A stretch of DNA of 10,535 nucleotides, taken from Phycisphaerae bacterium. Its GTDB lineage: Bacteria > Planctomycetota > Phycisphaerae > SM23-33. Made by a program: the position numbers and the translations under genes. Under the pieces are notes generated by a model. The model saw only the letters and a program-made list of their open reading frames with translations, was not told the DNA's origin and did no database searches. Shown here piece after piece: positions 1 to 8,700 of this stretch; the stretch's first letter is position 1; each line of letters begins with the position of its first letter. The DNA lies in assembly GCA_030754715.1 (NCBI GenBank), contig JASLZV010000031.1, positions 1-10,535 on the forward strand. Direction: 5' to 3'.

Positions 1-283
1 GATCTTCGCCCGCCAGTTGGAGGCCAACGCCGGTGGCGCCGACGTCGCAGTCGCCTTGACAACCTCCGGCGACTCGCCTAACGTGATTGCGGGTCTGAAA
101 AAGGCGCGACAGATCGGCATGAAGACAATCGCGTTTACCGGAAAGGGCGGAGGGAAGTGCGCCGAGTTGGCCGACATCCTGCTCGACGTACCCTCGACGA
201 GCACCCCGCGTGTTCAGGAGGTGCATGTGGTGATCTATCACATCCTTTGCGAACTGGTAGAGCGGGCGGTGGCGGGTAGTTGA
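1..283 (+). CDS. gmhA: Phosphoheptose isomerase (SIS domain), C-terminal part
   Basis: This is the 3' end of a gene that enters from the left edge; the first complete codon is at position 2 and the stop is at 281-283. GmhA converts sedoheptulose 7-phosphate to D-glycero-D-manno-heptose 7-phosphate, the first step of ADP-heptose synthesis for cell-surface polysaccharides, in the cytoplasm. Visible evidence is the SIS phosphate-binding loop TTSGDSPNV and the C-terminal helix RVQEVHVVIYHILCELVE. In the helix, Gln and His lie eight residues apart, as do the active-site Gln172 and His180 of E. coli GmhA. TGKGGGKCAELADILLDVPS is also typical of the family. The downstream gene begins within about 40 nt on the same strand, so they are probably co-transcribed. 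Another SIS isomerase is possible, but the QEVH...H helix favours GmhA. The N-terminal half cannot be seen. Confidence 0.88.
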   Translation, partial: IFARQLEANAGGADVAVALTTSGDSPNVIAGLKKARQIGMKTIAFTGKGGGKCAELADILLDVPSTSTPRVQEVHVVIYHILCELVERAVAGS

Positions 284-321
284 CAAAGCCAAGACGGTAA
301 TTGTCGCCCGGAGCGATGGTT

Positions 322-1428
322 ATGATATACGACCACATTGACCCGATGAAAATCAAGACGCTTCCGCTGGCCCGGCGCAAGAACCTGATCAATATTGAGC
401 AGGCGGCGATCGACCCCGCCGCTGCCTCGCCGGCCCCCGGCCCGCTGGGCAGACAGATAGACGACCTGTCGCGGCGGATCCGCAGTGCCCGGGCTCGGGG
501 GGCTTCGGTGATGCTTGTCTACGGGGCGCACCTGATCAAGAACGGCGCCGGGCCGCTCGTCAACGCGCTGATCGACGGTGGTTTCGTGACGCACGTTGCC
601 ACGCATGGCGCTGGGGTGATCCACGATTGGGAATTTGCCTTCCAGGGCGCCTCCAGCGAGTCAGTTGGCGACAACGCGCCGGTCGGACGGTTCGGTTCGT
701 GGGACGAGACGGGCCGGTATATCAACCTGGCCGTGATTGTCGGAGCGGCCGACGGGCTGGGGTTCGGCGAGTCCATCGGAAAGTTCATTGCCGAAGACGG
801 CCTCGTGCTGACCGAGCCCAAGGCCCTGGCCGAGCAGATCGCCGCCGAACCGGGCCATCCGCTGGCCGCTGCGCGAGCCGACCTTCTGGCGACCATGAAG
901 CGGTTCCGGTTGTCGGCCGGGCCAATGAAGGTTGACCATCCCTTTAAGCGATACTCGGTTTCCACCTGCGCTCATCGTCGCGCCGTGCCGCTGACGGTGC
1001 ATCCGGGCATCGGCTACGATATCTTTGTGAACCATCCGATGTTTCACGGCGGGGCGATCGGCCGGGCCGCGGATACCGACGTCCGTATCTTTGCCAACAG
1101 CGTCTTGGGCCTCACCGGCGGTGTGTACCTCTCGATCGGCTCGGCTGTCATGAGCCCGCAGGTCTTCGAGAAGGCCTTCAGTTGCGCTAACAACCTGCTG
1201 GCCCGGCAGGGCAGGGAGTTCATACACGGCCACACCATCGCCGTTGTGGACATTCAGGCAGGAGGCGATTGGGACTGGTCCACCGGCGAGCCGCCCGAAG
1301 ACCACCCGGCCTACTACCTGCGGTTCTGCAAGACCTTCTACCGTATGGGCGGACAAGTGAGTTGTCTCTGCTGCGACAATCGCACCGTGCTGAGCAACCT
1401 TGTGGCGCGCCTGACGGCGACGGCGTGA
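322..1428 (+). CDS. Uncharacterised protein with deoxyhypusine-synthase-like features, downstream of gmhA
   Basis: This is a soluble protein of about 368 residues with no signal peptide or membrane segment. Counting from the ATG at 322, it has the conserved-looking stretches YGAHLIKNGAGPLVNALIDG (about 67-86), THGAGVIHDWEFAFQGASSE (about 94-113), HPGIGYDIFVNHP (about 217-229) and GGVYLSIGSAVMSP (about 266-279). The glycine-rich alternation of strands and helices resembles the NAD-binding Rossmann fold of the deoxyhypusine synthase superfamily. I do not see the DHS active-site lysine region, and bacteria of this kind have no eIF5A substrate, so hypusine synthesis is unlikely. Start choice: GGAG at 310-313 lies 8 nt before ATG 322. 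ATG 346, which gives MKIKTLPLARRK, is an alternative with no Shine-Dalgarno sequence, and TTG 301 is less likely. It follows gmhA by 38 nt, which suggests a role connected to heptose or surface-sugar metabolism. That role is inference. The C-terminus carries a cluster of cysteines (VSCLCCDN). Confidence 0.8.
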   Translation: MIYDHIDPMKIKTLPLARRKNLINIEQAAIDPAAASPAPGPLGRQIDDLSRRIRSARARGASVMLVYGAHLIKNGAGPLVNALIDGGFVTHVATHGAGVIHDWEFAFQGASSESVGDNAPVGRFGSWDETGRYINLAVIVGAADGLGFGESIGKFIAEDGLVLTEPKALAEQIAAEPGHPLAAARADLLATMKRFRLSAGPMKVDHPFKRYSVSTCAHRRAVPLTVHPGIGYDIFVNHPMFHGGAIGRAADTDVRIFANSVLGLTGGVYLSIGSAVMSPQVFEKAFSCANNLLARQGREFIHGHTIAVVDIQAGGDWDWSTGEPPEDHPAYYLRFCKTFYRMGGQVSCLCCDNRTVLSNLVARLTATA

Positions 1429-1436
1429 CTTTGGCC

Positions 1437-3704
1437 TCAACCCTCCGGTTTCAGCGTCAGCCTTATTGTCGTCTTCCTGCCTTCGACGCCTGCGGTTAAG
1501 GGTACGCCAGCGCGACATATTTGTTGGCCGACCCTGATATGGTCGCCCATCAGGCTGTCGGCAACCAGGCGCGTCGGGCCGTCCAGGCCCACTTCCAGTC
1601 CGTTCTTGACGGGTCTGATGGCCACCATGGGCCGGTCGGTTTGGCGGATGAACAGCGGCCAATGTTTCAGAGCGACCATCGCAAGAGGGGTGGAGTGGAT
1701 CACGTGAGTGGTGTCCTGAACATACGTCTCAAGGGCCGTGTGTTCGGTGCAGCCGCCGAAACCCACGGGCAGATCGGGGTTCACAAACTGCTGGTAGGTG
1801 TAGTAATTCAGATAGTTCATAAAGGCCGCGTAGCGCTGGGGCGTGGGATTGGTTTCAAACGCACGCATCAGCCCATAACCGGACTCGTAACGCAGGTGCA
1901 GGCATATCACGCCCTGACTGCTGCCGGGTGTGAAACCGTGAAGAAATCCGAACTTGTTCTTTGCGACGGCGCCCCAGCCTTTGACGTTTTGGGAGTGGGT
2001 GGGCAGGAAATAATCATGCTCGTGGCGAAAGCTCATGAGATATTCGAACACCAACTTGTCCAACTTGCGCGCCAGGGCCTTCTGGGTTGTGTCCTTGTGC
2101 TGGAGATAATGCCCCAGGCAGACCAGCATGTGGCACGCACCGGCGCTGTCCCAACCGGCGTGGTCGAATTCAAGGAAGCCAAACTCAAATGCCTTTATTC
2201 GGGGTGCAAGCCAACGCTTGAGGATGTCTTCAGTCCGCTGGAGATACTCCCGCCGGCCCGTAAGTTCGTGGCAACACAAAAAACTGGTCATCGTGAGGGC
2301 AAGTGCCGGTGCGTTGGCCCAGTCGTAGCGATATCCCTCTCGCGAATAGCCAGCCGAACCGTCCGGAGAAAATGCGTTGGGATACGTCCCGTTTCGCTCT
2401 TCGATCCTGCTGAGGAAAGCATCGCAGTTGGTTTTGATCCTTTCGATGATCCTGGGATCTTTCGAGTGGCCTTCGAGATAACAGCGCGACAGGAAGTAAT
2501 TGACGATCCCCTGATTCGGCAGGAAGACCTGTTGTCCGCCGTAGTGGTCCTGGAACTGCTTGGCGTCGGCGTCGTAGGCGTTGATCCACGCACCGGCCAG
2601 CGGGCCGCTCGTGAGTTGAAACCCGGTTTCGCCCAGGCCGAGTATCGCGTTGAGGATCATCCTGGCCCGCCGGCACGCCCACGACTTGCCGTGAAGGAAA
2701 TATGCATAGGCCACCATGGCGTTGCCGCCGTTGCCCCATCCGATTTCCAATTGGCGAACGTTCTCCTGAAGACTTCCGAGAGTTATCCGCCGCCGGCGAC
2801 GTTTGCCGAACAGGATCTCATAAAGTTCGCGGTACCGAACGTACTTGCCGTTGAGGGCCCAGCCATAGGGGCCGCCTAGTTTGGGTTCGCTCAGCATGCC
2901 GTAAAAACCAACGTGGTGCATGCCCATGTCCGCTGCCAATTGGACCCACAACAAAGGCTCCTGGGTATACCGCTGCCAGTTGGCCAGATAGTGACGCAGG
3001 GCAAAACGCGGCCCCTCGGTTGTGTGCGCCGCGGGCAATTTCTCCCACTGGCGGAGTTTGATGGCCGGATCCCAAATATGCTCGCGGACAAGTTTCACCA
3101 CAAACCCCCCGGCGACTTCCTCACCCGAGGCAACCTGCATTACGCCGTCGACATAGGACGGGGGGAACGACTGCACCAGGTACTGGTATTTCGTCTGCGT
3201 CGTTCCGACCGGCGCATGAGCCTGGTCGACGGCAAAGGCCAACTGCCGACGGCCGCGACGTTCATCGTAGGCGTCTGCAAACAAGACGGTCACGCCGTTC
3301 CTGGTGAACCCGCCGTAGGTGCCCATCATCAGCCGCAGTGCATCGCAGTTCTTCGGCGGCTGGATGGCAAGAACGTGGTAACCCAGATGAATCGGCCGGT
3401 CTGCCTGGCAGATGAACCTACTGTGCACCTGCAGAGGCCGTCGCCCGGCGGGCAGGCGATATTCGAGCGTAAACTGCCCCAATCCCTTGACCCTGCCGGC
3501 GTACGTCAGGCTTTCCTTGCTGGTTTCGCGCAGCCTCAGCCTCAGCCGCAGGGTTTTGGCTACCCCCTTACACTCGCGCCAGTAGCGGACGTGGTATCGG
3601 ACGCGGCCGACGGGCTGAAACCGCCTGCCTTTGCGATACTCGATTCGCTCGAGGGTGCTTCCCGTCCTGGCGGGTACTATTCTGAATAGGGCGTTCTTGA
3701 TCAT
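1437..3704 (-). CDS. Large protein, predicted N-terminal beta-sandwich plus alpha/alpha-toroid; possible carbohydrate-active enzyme
   Basis: This is a 755-residue protein starting at ATG 3704. There is no good Shine-Dalgarno sequence, and the frame upstream closes at 3738-3740 with no other start. Residues 1-220 are beta-rich with an Arg/Lys-rich beginning (KTLRLRLRLRE at 50-60). Residues about 235-690 look like repeated long helices joined by aromatic and Gly/Asn-rich loops, for example LEIGWGNGGNAMVAYAYFLHG (319-339, key residues W323, N325, N328), SREGYRYDWANAPALALTMT (454-473) and GFGGCTEHTALETYVQDTTH (648-667). Residues 691-755 are again beta-rich. This order is seen in toroidal glycoside hydrolases, polysaccharide lyases and uronyl epimerases. 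I cannot assign a family or catalytic residues. No signal peptide is visible, so it may be cytoplasmic. It is last in the - strand block and converges on the + strand gene with only 8 nt between the stops, leaving no room for a conventional terminator between them. Confidence 0.85.
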   Translation of the reverse strand: MIKNALFRIVPARTGSTLERIEYRKGRRFQPVGRVRYHVRYWRECKGVAKTLRLRLRLRETSKESLTYAGRVKGLGQFTLEYRLPAGRRPLQVHSRFICQADRPIHLGYHVLAIQPPKNCDALRLMMGTYGGFTRNGVTVLFADAYDERRGRRQLAFAVDQAHAPVGTTQTKYQYLVQSFPPSYVDGVMQVASGEEVAGGFVVKLVREHIWDPAIKLRQWEKLPAAHTTEGPRFALRHYLANWQRYTQEPLLWVQLAADMGMHHVGFYGMLSEPKLGGPYGWALNGKYVRYRELYEILFGKRRRRRITLGSLQENVRQLEIGWGNGGNAMVAYAYFLHGKSWACRRARMILNAILGLGETGFQLTSGPLAGAWINAYDADAKQFQDHYGGQQVFLPNQGIVNYFLSRCYLEGHSKDPRIIERIKTNCDAFLSRIEERNGTYPNAFSPDGSAGYSREGYRYDWANAPALALTMTSFLCCHELTGRREYLQRTEDILKRWLAPRIKAFEFGFLEFDHAGWDSAGACHMLVCLGHYLQHKDTTQKALARKLDKLVFEYLMSFRHEHDYFLPTHSQNVKGWGAVAKNKFGFLHGFTPGSSQGVICLHLRYESGYGLMRAFETNPTPQRYAAFMNYLNYYTYQQFVNPDLPVGFGGCTEHTALETYVQDTTHVIHSTPLAMVALKHWPLFIRQTDRPMVAIRPVKNGLEVGLDGPTRLVADSLMGDHIRVGQQICRAGVPLTAGVEGRKTTIRLTLKPEG

Positions 3705-3771
3705 CCCATGGCTACTTCGGCCGGGGATTCGCTTCCTTCAATAAGCGCCTTCTTGCCGAAGTCCGATGTTT

Positions 3772-5400
3772 TCAAAAATCCAAGACCATCTCGCCGGGTT
3801 TTTCCTGTCCCTTTTCCGGCCCGGGACCCGAGTGTGGCGACAGGCCGCCGGCCGGCTCGGTGCTCAGCCGATCCCAGTTGTCGGACTTGTGCTTGATAAT
3901 CCCACACCATCGTGTGTTGGCCTTGTCCACGGCAAGTTTGCCGTCGGGATCGGGCAGCGTGAATGTGTAAGAGTATAGTTTGGCATTCTTCAGATAGAAC
4001 TTGGCCAGTACGCCGCCGCGGTGATCCTTTGCAAAGTCCCAGGGATGGCGGCCGTTTTTCCACTTTACTTCCTGTTTCTTCCCATTGGCGGTGATGGGAA
4101 TGCATTCGGCGCGGCTGAAACCGCCCATCGTCTGGCCGAAGGGGTTTACAAGTTCCACTTCAATGGAACCGCCTTCCGCGTCGGCGTTGACAAAAACCTC
4201 GTGCGGCGGTCCCCAGGGCTTGTGGACAAAGAATCCTTCCCTGTTGCCGGCGTCGAGGGAAACCCAGTGGTCTTCGGGCATCTTGGCGAGCATTCCACAG
4301 GCGGTGTGCCTGCTCGACTTGTTGCGATTCCATTGTTCCTGAATGTGCCACCACGAATGCACGTTATTCTGCGCGAGGTAATAGATCCAAGTCTCACCGT
4401 CCTTGACTATTGGATTGTTGGCTGGATAAATCGCGCCAAAGTCGGGGGAACCTTTCGGGCCCCATGGAACAATCGCCCTGCGGTCGTCCGGGCGGTTCCA
4501 CTTGCGGCCGTCCCGGCTGTAGGCGAGTTGAATTTCAAGGTGGCCCATTGTTGTGTCGGGATAATCCGGCGAGCGATTGTAACTGTCATACGATTCGCTG
4601 ATTGGGCTGGTGTACTGGGCGTTGAGCGCGCCGAGATGGAAATCTTCATAGCAAAACGGCATCATGTGATAGAAGTTGTACATCTCCGGCGGATCAAGGG
4701 CGTCGCCGCCGACTATGACGCGCCCCTTGTCCTCCCAGTTGACCAGATCGTAACTCTCATAGAGCGAGATATCACGCGGCAGGTTGGGCACCCGGCGGGA
4801 GAACAGGAGATACTTTCGGCGGTCCGGATCGTACGTGAACCCCCACGGCCCGTCGCTGATGCCACGCAACACCGGATTGACATGGGCAGGGCGTTCCCAG
4901 TGAATCCCGTCGGCCGAGTATGCAAGGCATAGCGGGATGTAGAATCTCGCCCAGACCGTCTCCTTGCTGCCGACCATAAACAACATCTTGTAGCGACGCT
5001 GGGGTATGTCGCTGGGGTCCTTGATGAGTGAGCCGTAAATTCCGATCTCCGGTATGATGTAGTTGTTCTCCCTGGACCCGTTGACTTCCACCAGGCCGAG
5101 CTTGGGCTTGTCCCAGTGAATTCCGTCTTTGCTGGTCGCGTAGGCAAACTTGGACGACCCGTCGTGGCCTTCTCCTCCGTAATACATCACGGAGTACCAC
5201 ATCTTGAAGACGCCTTCATCTCCGTCGTAGATCACGTTGAAGCAGTTGAAAACATCAGTCTCCCGGTCCCACGGGGAATCCATCTCGATGACCGGCTCGG
5301 GGTGTTTTGTCGCCTGGTTGACCCTGCGATGGAGGTTCTCGACCTCCAGAATCCAGGCATCGTCGATAACCAGGTACTTGTATGCGAATACACGGCCCAT
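3772..5400 (-). CDS. Five-bladed beta-propeller protein, GH32/GH43-like glycosidase candidate
   Basis: A 542-residue protein. The start is ATG 5400, with AAGGAG ending about 6 nt upstream; an in-frame GTG one codon earlier (5403) is too close to the Shine-Dalgarno. Three propeller-type repeats of the form Y-S-x-D-G-x-x-W are visible: YATSKDGIHWDKP (about 87-99), LAYSADGIHWERP (about 159-171) and LAYSRDGRKWNRP (about 292-304). Between them are blade strands such as DGDEGVFKMWYSVMYYGG, RRYKMLFMVG and YDPDRRKYLLFSRR. Such repeats are typical of the GH32/GH43/GH68 furanosidase-like fold. DSPWDRETDVFNCFNVIYDG (about 41-60) could hold the first catalytic acid of such an enzyme, but I cannot confirm the catalytic triad. 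Residues about 405-490 form a C-terminal beta-sandwich (GGSIEVELVNPFGQTMGGFS ... VLAKFYLKNAKLYSYTF). No signal peptide is seen. It lies 134 nt downstream of the frame-restored end of the DUF4838 gene and 67 nt upstream of the toroid gene, so the three probably share transcripts. The substrate is unknown. Confidence 0.85.
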   Translation of the reverse strand: MGRVFAYKYLVIDDAWILEVENLHRRVNQATKHPEPVIEMDSPWDRETDVFNCFNVIYDGDEGVFKMWYSVMYYGGEGHDGSSKFAYATSKDGIHWDKPKLGLVEVNGSRENNYIIPEIGIYGSLIKDPSDIPQRRYKMLFMVGSKETVWARFYIPLCLAYSADGIHWERPAHVNPVLRGISDGPWGFTYDPDRRKYLLFSRRVPNLPRDISLYESYDLVNWEDKGRVIVGGDALDPPEMYNFYHMMPFCYEDFHLGALNAQYTSPISESYDSYNRSPDYPDTTMGHLEIQLAYSRDGRKWNRPDDRRAIVPWGPKGSPDFGAIYPANNPIVKDGETWIYYLAQNNVHSWWHIQEQWNRNKSSRHTACGMLAKMPEDHWVSLDAGNREGFFVHKPWGPPHEVFVNADAEGGSIEVELVNPFGQTMGGFSRAECIPITANGKKQEVKWKNGRHPWDFAKDHRGGVLAKFYLKNAKLYSYTFTLPDPDGKLAVDKANTRWCGIIKHKSDNWDRLSTEPAGGLSPHSGPGPEKGQEKPGEMVLDF

Positions 5401-5534
5401 CACATTCTCCTTTTTAACTCTAAGTGCTTAGAATTCCTGATATTAGAGACAATTGCCACCGTGGTTCATTTCCATGGCTGCCAGCCTGTCCCTGAGTGGC
5501 GTGGCACTGGGTTGCGATCGGCCTGCCCGCGATG

Positions 5535-5757
5535 CTACTGTTCGACCTCATCAGGCATATAGAGACGCTTGTCCTTGTTCAACTCCGAATTTTTCTTGTC
5601 ACCTTTTGCTTTCTCCTGGAGATGTTCGCCTGGGCCCGTGAGGCTTATCTCGTCGATTTGATAGCCTCCGGGCAGTATCTTCAGGCGGGCATTCCCCTCG
5701 GCAGTCAGGTCTTTCATGCCATGCTTGTATCGCGCTACAAATGATTCCTTGCTTGTG
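5535..5757 (-). other. Displaced C-terminal end of the DUF4838 protein in the +1 frame
   Basis: Reading one nucleotide on from the stop at 5758-5760 gives 74 residues: DTSKESFVARYKHGMKDLTA, then EGNARLKILPGGYQIDEISL, then a Lys/Glu-rich tail ending YMPDEVEQ at 5535-5537. This stretch has no start codon context of its own. It matches the C-terminus encoded at the right edge of the window (10412-10535), sharing the pattern [RK]YxH..K..T..G....L....GY..DEISLT.P. It is therefore the missing end of the LamG-like domain of the upstream gene. The shift most likely lies between about 5758 and 5780, as an extra base or two missing bases. It may be a true mutation or a sequence error. Confidence 0.8.
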
Positions 5758-8700
5758 TCATAGCCGCTGGCGGATGTGTACATGGTTATACCAGACCTCG
5801 TCCGGTGCTTTTCCGAGGTGCTCGAGTTTATACCCGTGTCCGCCGCCGCAAAAGACGGTCTTCTGCCACCCATACGTCCGAAGCCGGTACTTGTCACGCG
5901 GATTGAAATAATGCGTCCACATGAATCCCGTTTTCCTCGTGCGGGTTCGGCCCGTACCGCCCATGATGCCCCATGTAATACTCGCAGGGCCTGTTTCCCC
6001 GGGAAGGGGGGCCGCATGGAACCGCAGACAATATCGATCTGCACCTGAATGTTTCACCAGGTCGTTGAACGTGGCTTGGGAGACCAGCGGATACATCTTA
6101 TTGCTGTCGTAAACAAGCCAGCCGCCGTGGAGTCTGGGGGGGATTACGCCACCGGTGATTGTGGCCCGGGCCCATTTGTCAGCGTCGAGGCGTTGGCCGT
6201 CGAAGGTGTCGGTTATCTGCCCCGTGGCCACCGGTCCGCTCTTGATCTTCACCAACTCAACGTCATCCCACGTGGCCTTGGCCTGATACACCGTTAGTTT
6301 TATCAGAATCGAGTCCGCGTCGAGCGGGATGGTGACGGTCGAACGCAATCTCATCCATCCGGCCTCCGGTGTCTTTTGGCGTGCCATGACCCGCGACGGC
6401 TCAACGTAAACCCGTCTGAAGCCGCTGTAGAACTCGATAATCGCGTCGGCAGGGACAACGTTTTCAGGGGTGCTGGTCAGATGTTTCACCCACGCCGTGA
6501 GGCGATATCGCTCGCCCGCGGCCACCGAAATCCTTTGTAAAAGCCTGTCGTTATATCCTTCCTTTGTCTGTGCGGCCCACTTGCTGCCGTTTGCTCGTCT
6601 TGTCCCCTCGACAATTTCCACGCGAGCTTTGTCGCGGCGGAGGTTGGCCGAATGACCGTCCGTCTTCCATCCGCGGAGATCGCCTGTCTCGAAATCTCCG
6701 TTGGCCAGCACGTTTGGCAGGCTCGGCCGGGCCTGCATGTATAGTTGGGTTTGGGCCGACTCGTAGAGATTGTCGGAAGGATCGATGCCCTTCCACATCG
6801 CGACCGCTGCCTTCTGCCCTGCGGATTTCTTCAGGTATTCGCTGATCGAACTGCACAGTTCATCCAACAAAGCCTGCTCGGGAGCGAAAATCGTCAACCC
6901 CACCGCGGAGGACCAGTAGTAGGGCTTCATGAGTTGCGGATGCATGGTGGGATATGATCTCAACTTGCCGAGACACAACTCCCGCTCGGACCTGAGGTCG
7001 GCAATTTCGCGGGCCAACGACATCGCCCGATTCTTCCCTTCCTGCGATTCGACGGCGGTCCTTGGCGGATTGTCGTGGAATCTCAGTTTGCTTACCACCA
7101 TGGTTCGGACGTATCCCCACGCCTCGGACATGCGCTGGACGCGAAATCGGACCTGAGCGTTGTCATCGGCGGCCAACTTGACCGCGCGTTTGATGCGCGT
7201 TTCCAGATGTTCAACGTCGTCCATGGTGTAATACTTGAATTCCTCATTCGGTACGGTATCGTAGGAAAGCTTCCAACTGACCCACTGATAGAAAATGAAC
7301 CTGTCTTTGCGAGGTCTTCTTTCGTAGATCTGCTCAAGCCTGTCCCAGAACGAGCGCATCGGCTTGGCCGCAGTCCCGTAGGAAAGGTCACAGAATTCCT
7401 TCATAATCTGATTCGGATCTGCGTTGACGTCCCACTGCAGGGCCTGCATGTAGTGGTATTTCGGGCCATCGAATGTCCAGTCTCCGTAAACCTCCGAATG
7501 GTGGGACCTGCCCCCCAGATCATCGTGACCCCATTTCAGGAAGTCTCTCATCGCGTGCGGAAAGTGCCGAAATCCCAGGAACGACCCTCCATATGCGTAG
7601 GAGTAGATGTCCACCCGCTGGCAGACCTTGGCCCACTTGGCGGCCAGATCCATCATGTGAGTGTATTCGAAGGTCTTGACGACGCAGACGTTCTTCTCCA
7701 GGGGGAAGCTGGGCGGTCGCCCCGGGGCGCCGTACGCCAAGGCCGAAACCCACTTGTCCGGATGCGTCTTGGCCACCTCCCTGGCCACCTGGTTGACCCA
7801 GCGCCACCATCTTTCGTGCGGCCGCCCGGCCTTCCTGCATTCAGGACACTCGCACCAGCCCGCACCGTCATTATGTCCGACTGAGGCGAGAGGCGCATCG
7901 GGGTTCTTTCGAAAATACTCACGGACGTACTTGGCTGCGTATTCGACCGTTTCGGAGTTCGTGGTGCAAATCTGCCACCCGTTTCCGTACTTCCACCACT
8001 GCCGTGCCCAGCCTTTCGTGCTGCCTCTGCTCCCATCCCCTTTGAAGTAGGGGAACCATTCGGGGTGTGCCTTGAATTCTTTCTCGGAGAATATGTATTG
8101 GAGAACATGGGAACCGCAGCCGTACGAGTGCACGCGCAGCCGCAGGTAGCGACGAGTGCGGTCAAAAAAGTACATTGTCCCGTGAGACCTGCTTTCGAAC
8201 GACGGCTCGTACTTCTTATGGGTGTCGCCGTCTATCTCAATGGTCGGCCGCGATGGCACGATCTCGCCATACACGGGGTCCGGGAACAGCCATCGAACAC
8301 CGCAGTAGTCCTTGAGAAACTGCTCACCGGCGAACCAGGAGGACAGCCCTCTCTTGCCGGCAAGGATAATGTGTTTTCTGCCGCCATCGGCGACGCACTT
8401 GACGATGTAGCCGTCGGCGTACAGTTTGTCGATCTCGGGTGCATGCTTATTGACAAATGCGTCCCGCCCCACGTGGATAATCACCCCGTCGCCCTTTGGT
8501 TTGTACTTTTTTTGATGGTCTGCCCCTGGTGGTGGAGTACCACCCGCTGGCCATTGCTTGTCGGTCGGGGCGATCTTTCGCCCCGTGACGCGGGACAGGT
8601 AATAGCAGATGTCCGCCGCAGCGTCCTTGTCGACCTGCTTGACACCCGCCACGACACTCGGCAGCGGCCCTTGAGGCGAGACAATCGTAATCATCTCTGC

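Noticed and set aside
661..1662. 333-codon open frame on the - strand
   Set aside because: It is antisense to the DHS-like gene and overlaps the end of the toroid gene, and its composition is rich in Arg, Gly and Pro without motifs.
1521..2879. 452-codon open frame on the + strand, plus a 258-codon one at 2913-3689
   Set aside because: Both lie wholly antisense to the 755-residue protein, whose translation has natural domain-like composition. They are the usual antisense open frames of GC-rich coding DNA.
3531..3551. Tandem CAGCCT-type repeat giving Leu-Arg-Leu-Arg
   Set aside because: It encodes an amphipathic beta-strand inside the toroid gene. This is coding low complexity, not a separate repeat element.
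3701..4105. 134-codon - strand frame ending in an ATGA overlap with the toroid gene start
   Set aside because: Most of it lies inside the propeller gene in another frame, with Arg/Gly/Ser-rich composition. The neat overlap appears to be chance.
4021..4932. 303-codon open frame on the + strand
   Set aside because: It is antisense to the propeller protein, which has clear repeated blade motifs on the - strand.
5419..5432. Near-palindrome TCTAAGTGCTTAGA just upstream of the propeller gene's Shine-Dalgarno sequence
   Set aside because: The arms are only six bases and I see no second copy, so it is too weak to call an operator.
5496..5744. Hydrophobic 82-codon open frame on the + strand that looks like a membrane protein
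   Set aside because: It is antisense to the Lys/Glu-rich C-terminus of the DUF4838 protein. Complementary codons produce the Leu/Phe-rich look, and there is no Shine-Dalgarno sequence.
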